Source: Candidatus Poribacteria bacterium (GTDB taxonomy: Bacteria > Poribacteria > WGA-4E > WGA-3G). From it: a stretch of 64,000 bases of DNA. The number at the start of each line of letters is the position of its first letter. The stretch's first letter is position 1. Made by a program: the position numbers and the translations under genes. The notes beneath the pieces were generated by a model that saw only the letters and a list, made by a program, of their open reading frames with translations, was not told the DNA's origin and ran no database searches. Positions 44,371 through 55,174 of the stretch are shown here, one piece after another. The stretch lies in contig VXMD01000032.1 in NCBI GenBank assembly GCA_009841255.1, forward strand, positions 179,913 to 243,912. The letters run 5' to 3'.

Positions 44371-45501
44371 ATGAAAATTCGAACGATCACCACAGGGATT
44401 CCGCTCCCTTTTTCGCCATACCAACTTCAACGCGCCGCAAAATTTAACGCCGCCTGTCAAACTTATTTTCAGGCGAACGGCTACGAGGTCCAAACGACAC
44501 GTGTCAGCTGTCAAATTTGGGATGAGCATCGGGACATAGATACAATCCTAAGGTTGGAATCCGATGCCCGGGCATTAGGAATCGAGTTTCTTAACTTAGG
44601 AACAATCCTACCCGGAAAACGGCACACCCACGCGCATATTGCTCACATTGCCGATGTAATTGTTCAGAGTGAGATACTCTTCGCTACCGTCACCCTTACG
44701 ACGCAGGCTGGACGCGTCGCATCGGACATAGCAGAAAACACTGCTAAAGTTATTCAGCAGATTGCACATCAAACCGATGCAGGCTACGGCAACCTTCGTT
44801 TCGCAGTGTTGATGAACTGTCCACCAAATACCCCCTTCTTCCCAGCCGCATTCTGGCAGGACACCCGAATCAACTTCGGTATCGGATGGCAGGCAGCGGA
44901 TTTTGTGCAACACGCTTTCACAGATGCTCCTAATTTGGAAATCGCATTGCAGAATCTGAAGACCCTCATGGAAACTGAAGGGCAGAAAATCGTTGCACTC
45001 GCAGAAACCTTTGCGCAGGAGTGGGGCGTGAAGTTTACCGGCATAGATGTATCCCCCGCACCCATGGGGGATGAGAGCATCGCTTATGCGATGGAACAGC
45101 AACTTCCCGGGCTTTTTGGTGAGCGCGGGACACTTACAGTTGCTGCAGGTTTGACACAGACGCTTCGATCACTCTCATTACCTCTCTGCGGATATTCAGG
45201 ATTGATGCTGCCTGTCCTTGAAGATGTTGGACTCGGAAAGCGCAGCGAAGCGGGCTATTTTAACCTTGATAGCCTCCTCCTGTATTCCACCGTCTGTGGG
45301 ACGGGATTGGATACAATTCCTATTCCCAGTGAGGCTTCGATATCTCAAATTACCTCCATTCTCATGGATGTCGCCACGCTCTCCATACAGTTAAACAAAC
45401 CGCTATCGGTACGCCTCTTTCCAGTTCCAGGATGCAACGCAGACTGTATGACAGAATTTGATTCTCCCTACCTAACAAATACCATAGTGATGCAGATATA
45501 G
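44371..45501 (+). CDS. DUF711 family protein
   Basis: A 376-residue protein starting 18 bp after accA. The opening MKIRTITTGIPLPFS and later FTGIDVSPAPMGDESIAYAME and GYSGLMLPVLEDVGLGKR blocks match the DUF711 family, seen in bacteria and archaea with unknown catalysis. The C-terminal region has Cys/Asp residues (GCNADCMTEFDS) that might bind metal or be catalytic. Close spacing suggests an operon with accA, although no metabolic link to fatty-acid synthesis is known. Confidence 0.72.
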   Translation: MKIRTITTGIPLPFSPYQLQRAAKFNAACQTYFQANGYEVQTTRVSCQIWDEHRDIDTILRLESDARALGIEFLNLGTILPGKRHTHAHIAHIADVIVQSEILFATVTLTTQAGRVASDIAENTAKVIQQIAHQTDAGYGNLRFAVLMNCPPNTPFFPAAFWQDTRINFGIGWQAADFVQHAFTDAPNLEIALQNLKTLMETEGQKIVALAETFAQEWGVKFTGIDVSPAPMGDESIAYAMEQQLPGLFGERGTLTVAAGLTQTLRSLSLPLCGYSGLMLPVLEDVGLGKRSEAGYFNLDSLLLYSTVCGTGLDTIPIPSEASISQITSILMDVATLSIQLNKPLSVRLFPVPGCNADCMTEFDSPYLTNTIVMQI

Positions 45502-45613
45502 TTAATAATCCGCCGTTATGACCAGAACCATTGGGGTTTCTTATAATTCCGCTCCGCCACAGGCAGTCTCTTTGCTGACTACTGACTGCAGATTGCCATT
45601 GAAACTTTTTTCC

Positions 45614-45642
45614 TTGCCAATTGGCACAACTTTTGGTAAGAT
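45614..45642 (+). promoter_or_regulatory. Candidate sigma-70 promoter
   Basis: TTGCCA (45614-45619) and TAAGAT (45637-45642) are 17 bp apart, about 60 bp before the cupin gene. A sigma-54-like TGGCAC overlaps but its -12 half is poor. Confidence 0.5.
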
Positions 45643-45704
45643 GATGTAAATCGAATTTGATGAGCGTTGTTTATCTAATTGATATACATCGGAGGTACTT
45701 TACA

Positions 45705-46433
45705 ATGTATATGCGACATTGGTTACAGAGTCCTTCAAGCCTAACGCACGGCAACATCATTAAACGCGAGATATTTAGCAAGAGGACAGAGGACGCCACA
45801 GACAAAGAGGGGGCAATTCTAAGGTACGTTGACAGTTTTTCCCGATGTTACCTTGAACCGAAGATCGCCTCAGTTCCGACAGCATTAGACGATCGTCAAC
45901 TTATTTTTTACATCGTTGAGGGTTCCGGTATATTTGAGGCAGGAAGCTTGAAACAGCAGGTTGGGGAAGGGGACGCAATCCTCGTGCCGCCCGGACTCAC
46001 CCATGTCTTGGAAAATCCAGATAGCGCACCGTTGGAGTTCCTGATGTTGGAAGAGATGCTTCCTGATGGCGTGGAGGCACCCCGAAAGGATGCCCTCATC
46101 AGAAACTACCGCGAACGACCGTTAGGACAAGGGCATTGGACGCATCTGGTACATCCGATTTTCAGCCCAGAAGACGGCTTGGTGACGTTGCACTCAGTTC
46201 TCGTGGTGCGGATTGAAGCAATGCAAACACCTGATACACACGGCCACGGTCCCGATATGGACGAGGTTTGGTACATGCTTGAAGGCAACGGCATTCACGT
46301 TGTTAGCAAGAATGTTTATCGACAGATGCCAGGCGATGCCGTTTCTGTGGCGTCGTCAAATCCAGGACATAGCCTCATCAATGACACAAATGAACCGCTC
46401 ATAACCTTCTATTTTGCGCGCTATGACCGGTAA
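45705..46433 (+). CDS. Two-cupin domain protein
   Basis: The start at 45705 follows CGGAGG; a longer frame begins at 45657. The 242-residue protein has two cupin modules. The first has VEGSGIFEAG and PPGLTHVLEN; the second has THGHGPDMDEVWYMLEGNG and NPGHS. The second contains the His-x-His and Glu ligands of a metal-binding cupin (HGHGPDMDE). Members act as isomerases, dioxygenases or sugar-binding proteins. It is 11 bp before a sulfatase gene, so the two are likely co-expressed. Confidence 0.83.
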   Translation: MYMRHWLQSPSSLTHGNIIKREIFSKRTEDATDKEGAILRYVDSFSRCYLEPKIASVPTALDDRQLIFYIVEGSGIFEAGSLKQQVGEGDAILVPPGLTHVLENPDSAPLEFLMLEEMLPDGVEAPRKDALIRNYRERPLGQGHWTHLVHPIFSPEDGLVTLHSVLVVRIEAMQTPDTHGHGPDMDEVWYMLEGNGIHVVSKNVYRQMPGDAVSVASSNPGHSLINDTNEPLITFYFARYDR

Positions 46434-46444
46434 AAAGGACAGCC

Positions 46445-47902
46445 ATGAGTGACAAACCACACGTTCTTTTAATTTCGACAGACCATTGGCCCAACTCGCT
46501 ATTAGGCGTCAACGCGCACCCTGCCATTCAAACACCGACGCTGGACACGCTTGCTCGTGCAGGTACTCGCTTCACGCGCGGTTACAGTGAATGTCCTGTC
46601 TGCGTTCCGGCACGAAAAACGTTGATGACCGGCACAACAACACGTACCCATAAAGACAGGGTCTTCAACGATCAGCAAGGATTAAATGGACTCCCAACAA
46701 TCGCACAGACCTTTCGGAATGCGGGGTATCAAGCCTACGCCGTCGGTAAATTGCACGTTTATCCCCAACGTGACCGCATCGGTTTCGACGATGTGCTGTT
46801 AGGTGAGGAAGGCAGACTCCAGTACGGCGTGGTCGACGACTATGAACTTTTCCTCGGTGACAGAGGCTATGCAGGTCAACAGTTCGCGCACGGGATGTGC
46901 AACAACGATTATCTCAATCGTCCGTGGCATCTCCCTGAAGACTGTCATGTTACAAACTGGAGCACGCAGCAGATGGTACGGATGATTAAACGCCGCGACC
47001 CAACGCGTCCCGGATTCTGGTATCTCTCCTATTGCCATCCACATCCGCCTCTGGCACCCCTTCAGTGCTACATGGACATGTATCGCGATATTGACGTCGA
47101 CATGCCCTATTGTGGTGAATGGGCGAAGCAAAACGAGCGACTCCCGCTCCCCTTAAAGGCGCGGCAGAAACAGGACGAGCATTTTACAGAAGATCAGATG
47201 CGTTCAGCACGCCAAGCATTTTATGCCCTCTGCACGCATATCGACCATCAATTGCGCGTTGTTATCGGCACCTTACGCGAGGAAGGGCTACTCAACAACA
47301 CGATTTTGTTGTTTACCTCTGACCACGGCGACATGCTCGGAAACCATGGAATGTGGGCGAAACGGCTCTATTATGAGGATTCCGCCAATGTTCCCATGCT
47401 TCTCGTCGGCACCGCAGGCGATGAACGCGTCGGACATCACAGGGTAGACAACCGGCTCGTCGGATGGCAGGATGTCATGCCGACACTCCTCCATCTCGCA
47501 GGAATTGACATCCCAGATACGGTAGATGGAATACCGATGGTGGGTGACGAAAAGCGCGAATGGTTGTATGGTGAGATTGGTGAAGGCGGCAGCGCGACCC
47601 GGATGATTCATGACGGACGCTTCAAACTCATTTACTACGCCACCGGAAACCACCGTCAACTCTTCGATCTGGAGGAGGATCCGAGGGAATTGAACGACCT
47701 CGCCGATTCGCCAGCACACGCTGAAATCCTTGAACGCTTGACGAACCATCTCATCGGTGAACTCTATGGAGATGATGAAGATTGGGTCAAAGAGGGTAAA
47801 CTTGTCGGCTTGCCCGACCAAGCGTATCGTCCATCTCCCAACCGCGCCTTATCCGGTCAACGCGGACTTCACTGGCCACCTCCGCCATCCGCTGGGCGTT
47901 AA
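46445..47902 (+). CDS. Type I sulfatase
   Basis: A 485-residue sulfatase. CVPAR (C53-R57) in SECPVCVPARKTLMTG is the formylglycine site. The N-terminal STDHWP and late FTSDHGDMLGNHGMW supply metal ligands. No signal peptide is present. AAAGGACAG precedes the ATG. It is a paralogue of the sulfatase at 8541 and is cotranscribed with a two-cupin gene, suggesting a pathway handling sulfated carbohydrates or related organics; this link is inference. Confidence 0.92.
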   Translation: MSDKPHVLLISTDHWPNSLLGVNAHPAIQTPTLDTLARAGTRFTRGYSECPVCVPARKTLMTGTTTRTHKDRVFNDQQGLNGLPTIAQTFRNAGYQAYAVGKLHVYPQRDRIGFDDVLLGEEGRLQYGVVDDYELFLGDRGYAGQQFAHGMCNNDYLNRPWHLPEDCHVTNWSTQQMVRMIKRRDPTRPGFWYLSYCHPHPPLAPLQCYMDMYRDIDVDMPYCGEWAKQNERLPLPLKARQKQDEHFTEDQMRSARQAFYALCTHIDHQLRVVIGTLREEGLLNNTILLFTSDHGDMLGNHGMWAKRLYYEDSANVPMLLVGTAGDERVGHHRVDNRLVGWQDVMPTLLHLAGIDIPDTVDGIPMVGDEKREWLYGEIGEGGSATRMIHDGRFKLIYYATGNHRQLFDLEEDPRELNDLADSPAHAEILERLTNHLIGELYGDDEDWVKEGKLVGLPDQAYRPSPNRALSGQRGLHWPPPPSAGR

Positions 47903-47923
47903 ATAACATTTCTAAATGCGGTA

Positions 47924-47944
47924 GGTGCGGTTTTCAACCGCACC
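47924..47944. repeat. GCGGTT hairpin repeat
   Basis: A perfect 9-bp stem GGTGCGGTT/AACCGCACC with a 3-nt loop. Its core is the reverse complement of the terminator-like hairpin at 3780-3806, and a weaker relative lies at 41651-41667. Confidence 0.55.
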
Positions 47945-48024
47945 ACTCAATTCGCGTCTTCCCTGCTCTCCAAATAAATTCGTAATTCAGGCAATCAGCC
48001 CCTACATCTTCCCAATTAAAATCG

Positions 48025-48053
48025 TTGAATTCCTATGCCAAATGTGGTATTAT
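48025..48053 (+). promoter_or_regulatory. Candidate promoter upstream of the defence operon
   Basis: TTGAAT (48025-48030) and TATTAT (48048-48053) are 17 bp apart. It lies 412 bp before hsdM, with the inverted-repeat element in between. Confidence 0.45.
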
Positions 48054-48186
48054 CTTAATAACCATTGATTACCAAGTAGACGTAGGTATTTTGCTTGGGT
48101 GTTTCCCCATGTTGAGTCGGGAATGACCGCGGTCCCCAGTTTATACGGAGAACACCGCTTCCCGATGATGCATTGGTATAGATATA

Positions 48187-48425
48187 GGACTTACGCAATA
48201 TTGGTAGAAATCGAGAAGTTCTCGACCTATCGTCTGATAGAACCTTGGCGTAAACTGGGCTCACCTAATTTTCATAGCAAATTTCATAGCAGCCTCATAG
48301 CAACAGGAAACGAAAACCGTCCAAAGCCCAAGCGGGGTATAGGTTTATCTCCTTTTGCCAAAACCAATGATTTTCAGTTTTGCTATGAAAACTATGAAAT
48401 TATTCCGTTGTTTGCGTAAGCCCTA
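48187..48425. mobile_element. MITE-like element with 14-bp terminal inverted repeats
   Basis: The left end TAGGACTTACGCAA and the right end (complement TAGGGCTTACGCAA) match at 13 of 14 positions and bound about 239 bp of non-coding DNA. Flanks contain short AGATA-type sequences that might be a target duplication. Inside are tandem-like CATAGC units (TTTCATAGC, CCTCATAGC). No transposase is encoded, so it would be moved in trans. Confidence 0.6.
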
Positions 48426-48464
48426 AGATAGATACAACGAAACCCAACAATCGAATTAAAAGTT

Positions 48465-50071
<1,607 letters not shown>

Positions 50072-50075
<4 letters not shown>

Positions 50076-51826
50076 ATTTCAGTGATGAGGAAATCAAACG
50101 TCAAATGCGCTTAGGCGAAGACAGTCACTGGGAATTCAAGGAGATCGTGTTCGCGGGAAACGTTCCCAAAGAGCCCCGCCGTGCTGAATTGGCTGACGAA
50201 CTTGCTGCATTCGCGAATACGGATGGTGGTGTGGTATTATGCAGTGTGACAAATAGTGGCGATATTCAAAGCATTTCGCGCGATCAGATCGATAGATTAG
50301 AGATGCTCTTGGTAGAGATTTGCACTGACACAATTAAACCTCCAATTCGTCCTACTATACTTCGTAGAGAGGTAGAGGAAGAGAAACCATTTTTGCTTGT
50401 TGAAGTACCACAGGGATATGCGTTACACAACAGTCCTGGTGGTAGCTATCATCGAGTTGGTAGCACAAAACGCCAAATGACAACGGATGAGCAGCTGCGC
50501 CTCGCACAGCAGCGTGTACAGTCTCGGTTCCTTTGGTTCGACAAACAACCCGTGCCGGGGACAGGTTTTGGATCTTTAGATGAATCCCTTTGGAAACCCT
50601 TATTGAGTGCCGAAGGTGCCGCTGTTCCCGAATTAGCACTGGAGAAAATGGACCTCCTTACCAGCGACGAAAATGGAATTATGCGCGCCACAGTAGCCGG
50701 TATTCTGTTATGTTGTCTTTCTCCCGAAGAATGGCTGCCTAACGCCTGTATCTCCGCAACCTGTTATCGTGGTAAGGACCAGGCATCTGAGCAAATAGAT
50801 GCCCAGATAATCACTGGTCCATTGAACCGTCAAATTGCTGAGGTAGTCACCTTTGCGGTCCGCAATATGCGCGTTGGAGCATATAAAGACCCTGCCCGCA
50901 CCGACCTGCCCCAATACAGTGAAAGGGCACTTTTTGAAGCAATCGTCAATGCCGTTGTTCATCGCGACTACTCAATTCATGGAAGTCGGATCCGACTCTC
51001 AATGTTTGCTGACCGCATTGAAATAAACTCTCCCGGAGGTTTACCGAACACCCTCACGATTGACAGTATGAATGTTCGTCAATCAACGCGAAATGAAGCC
51101 CTCGCCTCAATACTCGGACGCATACCCGCTGCAGATATCCATGGCTCCGGCGAGAGGCAATTCTTCATGGAGCGACGCGGAGATGGTGTGCCGACGATCT
51201 TTCGTGAAACGGAAGCTCTAAGCGGAAAACTACCCCAGTATCGTCTCGTTGATAATTCAGACCTGTTTCTCACAATTCCAGCCGCTGATACACAACCTAC
51301 GCCTGCAATAGCGGATATTCTTGCTCACTACTGTGGTAATCCACTCGCTGGTGTTGAACTATTGGTCCTATTTCCGAATAAAACATGGAAAGGCGCAACC
51401 ACTGATGAGAATGGTGAAGTACAAGTTGATCTGCACACGACACATCTCCCCATGACAGTATATGCGGCAGCTCCGGGGTTTGCTGCATATCTTGAACACA
51501 ATTGGGTACCAGCGCGTGGAGGACTGGAAATTAAAATGCGAAGCCTTCAAAATGGTGGATCGGTGATCTTTCCTGAGGCAACAGGTAATATTCCAGACTT
51601 GTCCGGGGGTTTGAATCCAATACGCGATACGCATGATCGAACCTACCTTTATGCCTCCAACATTGCTATCAACGAAGGAAAGCAGCAACCCGTTACTTTC
51701 ACTTTCGGCGAAGATTTACACCTCACCGATGCTGATGGAAGAGAACTAATAGTATGCATTGTTGCTATCATTGGCCGTTCCGCATTAATAGAATATCGTC
51801 CCTATTCTACAGGAGATGGAAAATGA
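50072..51826 (+). CDS. AlbA_2 (Schlafen-type)/GHKL ATPase protein embedded in RM operon
   Basis: A 584-residue protein that overlaps hsdM by 4 bp. Residues about 15-140 form an AlbA_2 or Schlafen-like domain ([28 protein letters not shown]). A RecG-like HATPase_c_4 module follows near 287-350 ([27 protein letters not shown]). The last 180 residues contain an Ig or carboxypeptidase-regulatory-like fold ([14 protein letters not shown]) and an [20 protein letters not shown] block. Similar proteins sit in type I RM loci, perhaps as regulators or nucleic-acid sensors; the role is unproven. Confidence 0.85.
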
Positions 51827-51864
51827 TGTTGATGTTCCTTGACCTTAAACTATTGAGGTGAACT

Positions 51865-52278
51865 ATGAGTTTACAATTGGACAGTTTAACAAAATCTATT
51901 GATATTCTGGAACGTGCTGTTAAGACAGCGAGCAGAGTTGATAACTCTGATGAAGATTTACAGGAAACAGTTCGCGCTGGAGTCATTCATAGTTTTGAGG
52001 TTGCTTATGAACTGTCATGGAAAATGATAAAGCGGTGGCTTCAAGAAAATATCGGTGCCGCTTCTGTTGATGGCACTACACAACGGAATCTCTTTCGTCT
52101 GGCAGCAGAAAATCATCTCATCGCCGATGCAGAACGCTGGATGGATTATCATAAAGCGCGTAATTCAACCTCCCATACTTACAATGAGGATGCTGCGGAA
52201 AATGTATTTGCGGAAGCAGCTGAGTTTGTCCATGATGTCAAGTACCTTTTAAGGATGCTGGAGACACGCAATGATTGA
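51865..52278 (+). CDS. HEPN-family toxin-like protein (HI0074/HepT group)
   Basis: A 137-residue all-helical HEPN protein, the partner of MNT nucleotidyltransferases. The RNase-type motif R99-N100-x3-H104 (ARNSTSHTYN) is intact, so it could be an active RNA-cleaving toxin. The conserved HSFEVAYELSWKMIKRWL helix is the family hallmark. TTGAGGTG precedes the ATG. It overlaps by 8 bp the next gene, whose N-terminus is the MNT partner domain, so toxin and antitoxin are translated together. Confidence 0.85.
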   Translation: MSLQLDSLTKSIDILERAVKTASRVDNSDEDLQETVRAGVIHSFEVAYELSWKMIKRWLQENIGAASVDGTTQRNLFRLAAENHLIADAERWMDYHKARNSTSHTYNEDAAENVFAEAAEFVHDVKYLLRMLETRND

Positions 52279-53947
52279 CCTTCATCCAAAACATTTTGAA
52301 ACAGTTCAGCACATACTCGCCAAGCATGTTCCTGGATGCGAAGTCCGTGCCTTTGGATCACGGGTAAAATGGACAGCTAAGGATTATTCCGATCTTGATC
52401 TTGCTGTGGTCGGCAGTAAACCCTTAACCTTGAGACAGGCGTATCAATTAGCAGAAGCTTTTGAAGAATCTGACCTCCCAATTCGGGTTGATGTCTTAGA
52501 TTGGCATACAATATCAGAAGAATTCAAGAGAATAATTGCAGCGGAATACGAAGTCATACAGGGAGCAGAGCCAGTTAAGGCAAATGAGGAATCCGTGACA
52601 ACTCTCAAGAATTCGAGCAGAAAAAATAAACGTTGGAATCTGGTAAAACTCGGAGATGTTGTCACAATCAACCCTCAGCGAAAACTTACGAAAACAAAAG
52701 AGGCATTTCATGTAGCTATGCGGGATATAGAAGTATTCACACGAGAAATCACTTCGCACTCACACAAGAAATTCAGTGGATCTGGGACACGATTTCAAAA
52801 TGGAGATACGCTTTTCGCTCGTATCACACCCTGTCTTGAAAACGGTAAAACTGTCTATGTAAGCTGCCTGAAACCTAATCAAGTTGGACATGGATCAACC
52901 GAATTTATCGTGCTATCTGGAGTCAAAAATCAAACAGATAATTTGTTTGTATACTATTTGGCAAGGGATCCAAGTTTTCGAGCATTTGCGATCCATTCAA
53001 TGCAAGGTTCTACCGGTCGTCAACGAGTTATGGCTGATTCGTTACGTTCATTTGAACTCACACTGCCTCCTATTGAGGAACAACGCCGTATCGCTCACAT
53101 TCTCAGCACACTTGACGACAAAATCGAACTCAACCGACAGATGAATGAAACTCTGGAAGCAACGGCGCGGGCAATTTTCAAGTCGTGGTTTGTAGACTTT
53201 GACCCTGTAAAGGCAAAGAAGGAAGGACACAAACCTGAAGGTATGGATACTGAAACAGCAGCCTTATTTCCCTCAGCGTTTCAAGATTCTCAGCTAGGGA
53301 AGATTCCAAAGGGATGGACAGTGGAGAAAACTGGTAATCTTGTTGATATAGTCAAAGGACGATCTTATAGAAGTAGTGAACTTAAGGAATCGGATACTGC
53401 TTTAGTTTCAATTAAATCAATTATGCGCGGCGGTGGTTACCGTCCGGATAATTTGAGACCTTATACAGGAAAATATAATCCTGAACAAGTTATCACCCCT
53501 GGCGAACTTGTTATTGCTTATACCGATTTAACACAAAAAGCTGAGATTCTTGGTAAGCCTGCAATTGTTAGAGGAGATGAAAAATATCAAACGCTTGTTC
53601 CGTCTTTGCATTTGAGAATTATACGTCCCTCAGAATCAACAGTTTCTGTTGGGTTTCTCTATTGCCTTTTCCGAGAACGACATTTTCAATCTCATGTCTA
53701 TGGATATGCCACTGGCACAACTGTCTTAGGATTAAGTAAAGATGGTGTGCCGAGTTATCAATTTGCCTTACCGCCAGAAAAAACACGAAGTCTTTTTGAT
53801 TCGGTTGCAGAACCACTTTTCGCAAAAATTGAATCTAACGAAAACGAATCCCGCACGCTTGCCCAAACTCGAGATACATTACTGCCGAAGTTGTTGTCCG
53901 GCGAAATTCGTGTAGACGATACATCTGAGATATCGGAGTCAATTTAG
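52271..53947 (+). CDS. MntA-like nucleotidyltransferase fused to type I specificity subunit HsdS
   Basis: A 558-residue fusion. Residues 1-97 are a complete MNT domain: the FGSR motif (G29, S30), DLD (D41, D43) and a third Asp (D74 in RVDVLDW), as in antitoxin MntA, which AMPylates HepT. A short linker (about 98-120) leads to HsdS: TRD1 starting RWNLVKLGDVVTINP, the central conserved region LPPIEEQRRIAHIL (about 264), TRD2 from IPKGWTVEKTG (about 344), and the C-terminal repeat LAQTRDTLLPKLLSGEI. Both TRDs are present. The frame is continuous with no stop or second start at the junction. Confidence 0.88.
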   Translation: MIDLHPKHFETVQHILAKHVPGCEVRAFGSRVKWTAKDYSDLDLAVVGSKPLTLRQAYQLAEAFEESDLPIRVDVLDWHTISEEFKRIIAAEYEVIQGAEPVKANEESVTTLKNSSRKNKRWNLVKLGDVVTINPQRKLTKTKEAFHVAMRDIEVFTREITSHSHKKFSGSGTRFQNGDTLFARITPCLENGKTVYVSCLKPNQVGHGSTEFIVLSGVKNQTDNLFVYYLARDPSFRAFAIHSMQGSTGRQRVMADSLRSFELTLPPIEEQRRIAHILSTLDDKIELNRQMNETLEATARAIFKSWFVDFDPVKAKKEGHKPEGMDTETAALFPSAFQDSQLGKIPKGWTVEKTGNLVDIVKGRSYRSSELKESDTALVSIKSIMRGGGYRPDNLRPYTGKYNPEQVITPGELVIAYTDLTQKAEILGKPAIVRGDEKYQTLVPSLHLRIIRPSESTVSVGFLYCLFRERHFQSHVYGYATGTTVLGLSKDGVPSYQFALPPEKTRSLFDSVAEPLFAKIESNENESRTLAQTRDTLLPKLLSGEIRVDDTSEISESI

Positions 53948-55174
53948 ATGCCCCAACAAACCGTTCCTCGCCTTGAATCGTTGCATATAAAAAACTATCG
54001 CGCGCTGCGAGATATAAAATTGAAACAGATAAGATCGTTATCCGTATTCCTGGGAGCAAACGGCAGTGGAAAATCGACGATCTTTGATGTTTTTGCGTTC
54101 CTTGCTGAATGTTTCACGGATGGGCTGCACCGTGCTTTGGACAAAAGAGGGGGTATCAAGGAACTGCGGACACGCGGCTGTGATGGACCGATTGAATTTG
54201 AGTTGAAATATAGAGAGAAACCGAAAACACCGGTTATCACCTACCACCTATCTATTGACGAAGATCCTATGAAAACCCCTTTTGTTGAAACCGAATGGCT
54301 GCAATGGAGGCCTGGTAGAGGGGGAAAACATACCCGCTTTCTTGATTTTCATCGGGGTGTAGGAAGTCTCATCGCTGGCGAAACACCAGATGCAGAAAAC
54401 GAACAAATCAATGAACACCTTGATGATCCATCGGTCCTCGCTGTTAATATGTTGGGGCAGCTGGCAAGACATCCCCGCGTAGGTGCACTTCGGCGCTTTA
54501 TTACAGATTGGTATCTCTCCGACCTTTCTACCGATGCGACGCGCCAAGCAACCAACGATGGACCGCAAAAGCGATTGTCCACAACAGGTGACAACTTGCC
54601 CAATGTTATTCAATACTTGCAAGAAAGATACCCAGAACGTTTGGAAAAAATTATCTCTTCTCTGTCAAATCAGGTGCCTCGCTTAGAAAAAGTTGACACA
54701 GAATTAATGATGAGTGGCCGCCGCCTGCTAAAGATTAAAGATGTCCCATTTGACCAACCTATCTTGGCGAAGTTCGCCTCCGATGGCACATTGAAGTTGC
54801 TGTCTTATCTGACCTTGCTATATGACCCCGAACCCCCACAATTGATCGGTATTGAGGAACCCGAAAATTACCTACATCCGCGCCTGCTAACCGGTTTAGT
54901 CGGGGAGTTTCTTAAGGCCCTCATGTTCTCTCAATTCATAATTACTACGCATTCACCCCATCTTGTCAACGAATTGAGTGCTGAGGAAGTGTGGGTTCTC
55001 TACCGGGATGAAGAAGGTTTCACAGTGTGCAAACGCGCCTCGGATATGCTCGGAGTAGAGCAACTTTTGGATGCTGGCGCGAAGTTGGGAAAACTTTGGA
55101 TGGAAGGATTCTTTGAATTCGGTGATCCATTGACCAATGCAGGAGGTCCAAAGCGAAGTTTGCATGCACATTAA
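53948..55174 (+). CDS. AAA family ATPase (AAA_21, OLD/RecF-like)
   Basis: A 408-residue SMC/OLD-type ATPase. Walker A is GANGSGKST (36-44), an ABC-type signature is FASDGTLKLLSYL, and Walker B is LIGIEEPENYLHP (299-311), followed by the D-loop region and TTHSPHLVNEL. Unlike OLD nucleases it has no TOPRIM domain; the DUF4276 protein that follows supplies one. The ATG starts directly after the previous stop, so it belongs to the same operon. Confidence 0.9.
   Translation: MPQQTVPRLESLHIKNYRALRDIKLKQIRSLSVFLGANGSGKSTIFDVFAFLAECFTDGLHRALDKRGGIKELRTRGCDGPIEFELKYREKPKTPVITYHLSIDEDPMKTPFVETEWLQWRPGRGGKHTRFLDFHRGVGSLIAGETPDAENEQINEHLDDPSVLAVNMLGQLARHPRVGALRRFITDWYLSDLSTDATRQATNDGPQKRLSTTGDNLPNVIQYLQERYPERLEKIISSLSNQVPRLEKVDTELMMSGRRLLKIKDVPFDQPILAKFASDGTLKLLSYLTLLYDPEPPQLIGIEEPENYLHPRLLTGLVGEFLKALMFSQFIITTHSPHLVNELSAEEVWVLYRDEEGFTVCKRASDMLGVEQLLDAGAKLGKLWMEGFFEFGDPLTNAGGPKRSLHAH

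Larger units (their letters stand above)
47903..48464. other. 562-bp intergenic region with repeats, promoter and MITE-like element
   Basis: No convincing gene is found. From left to right: the GCGGTT hairpin (47924-47944), a promoter candidate (48025-48053), a diverged copy of the GTAGGGGTTTTGTTTGGGTG repeat near 48080, and an inverted-repeat element at 48187-48425. An open frame from 48099 to 48419 crosses the element and looks spurious. Confidence 0.6.

Noticed and set aside
45621..45636. Sigma-54 promoter (TGGCAC-N5-TTGGT)
   Set aside because: The -12 element lacks the needed GC, and a better sigma-70 pair with 17-bp spacing overlaps it.
48099..48419. 106-residue open frame before hsdM
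   Set aside because: It runs across repeat DNA and the inverted-repeat element, has no ribosome site, and its composition does not look like a protein.
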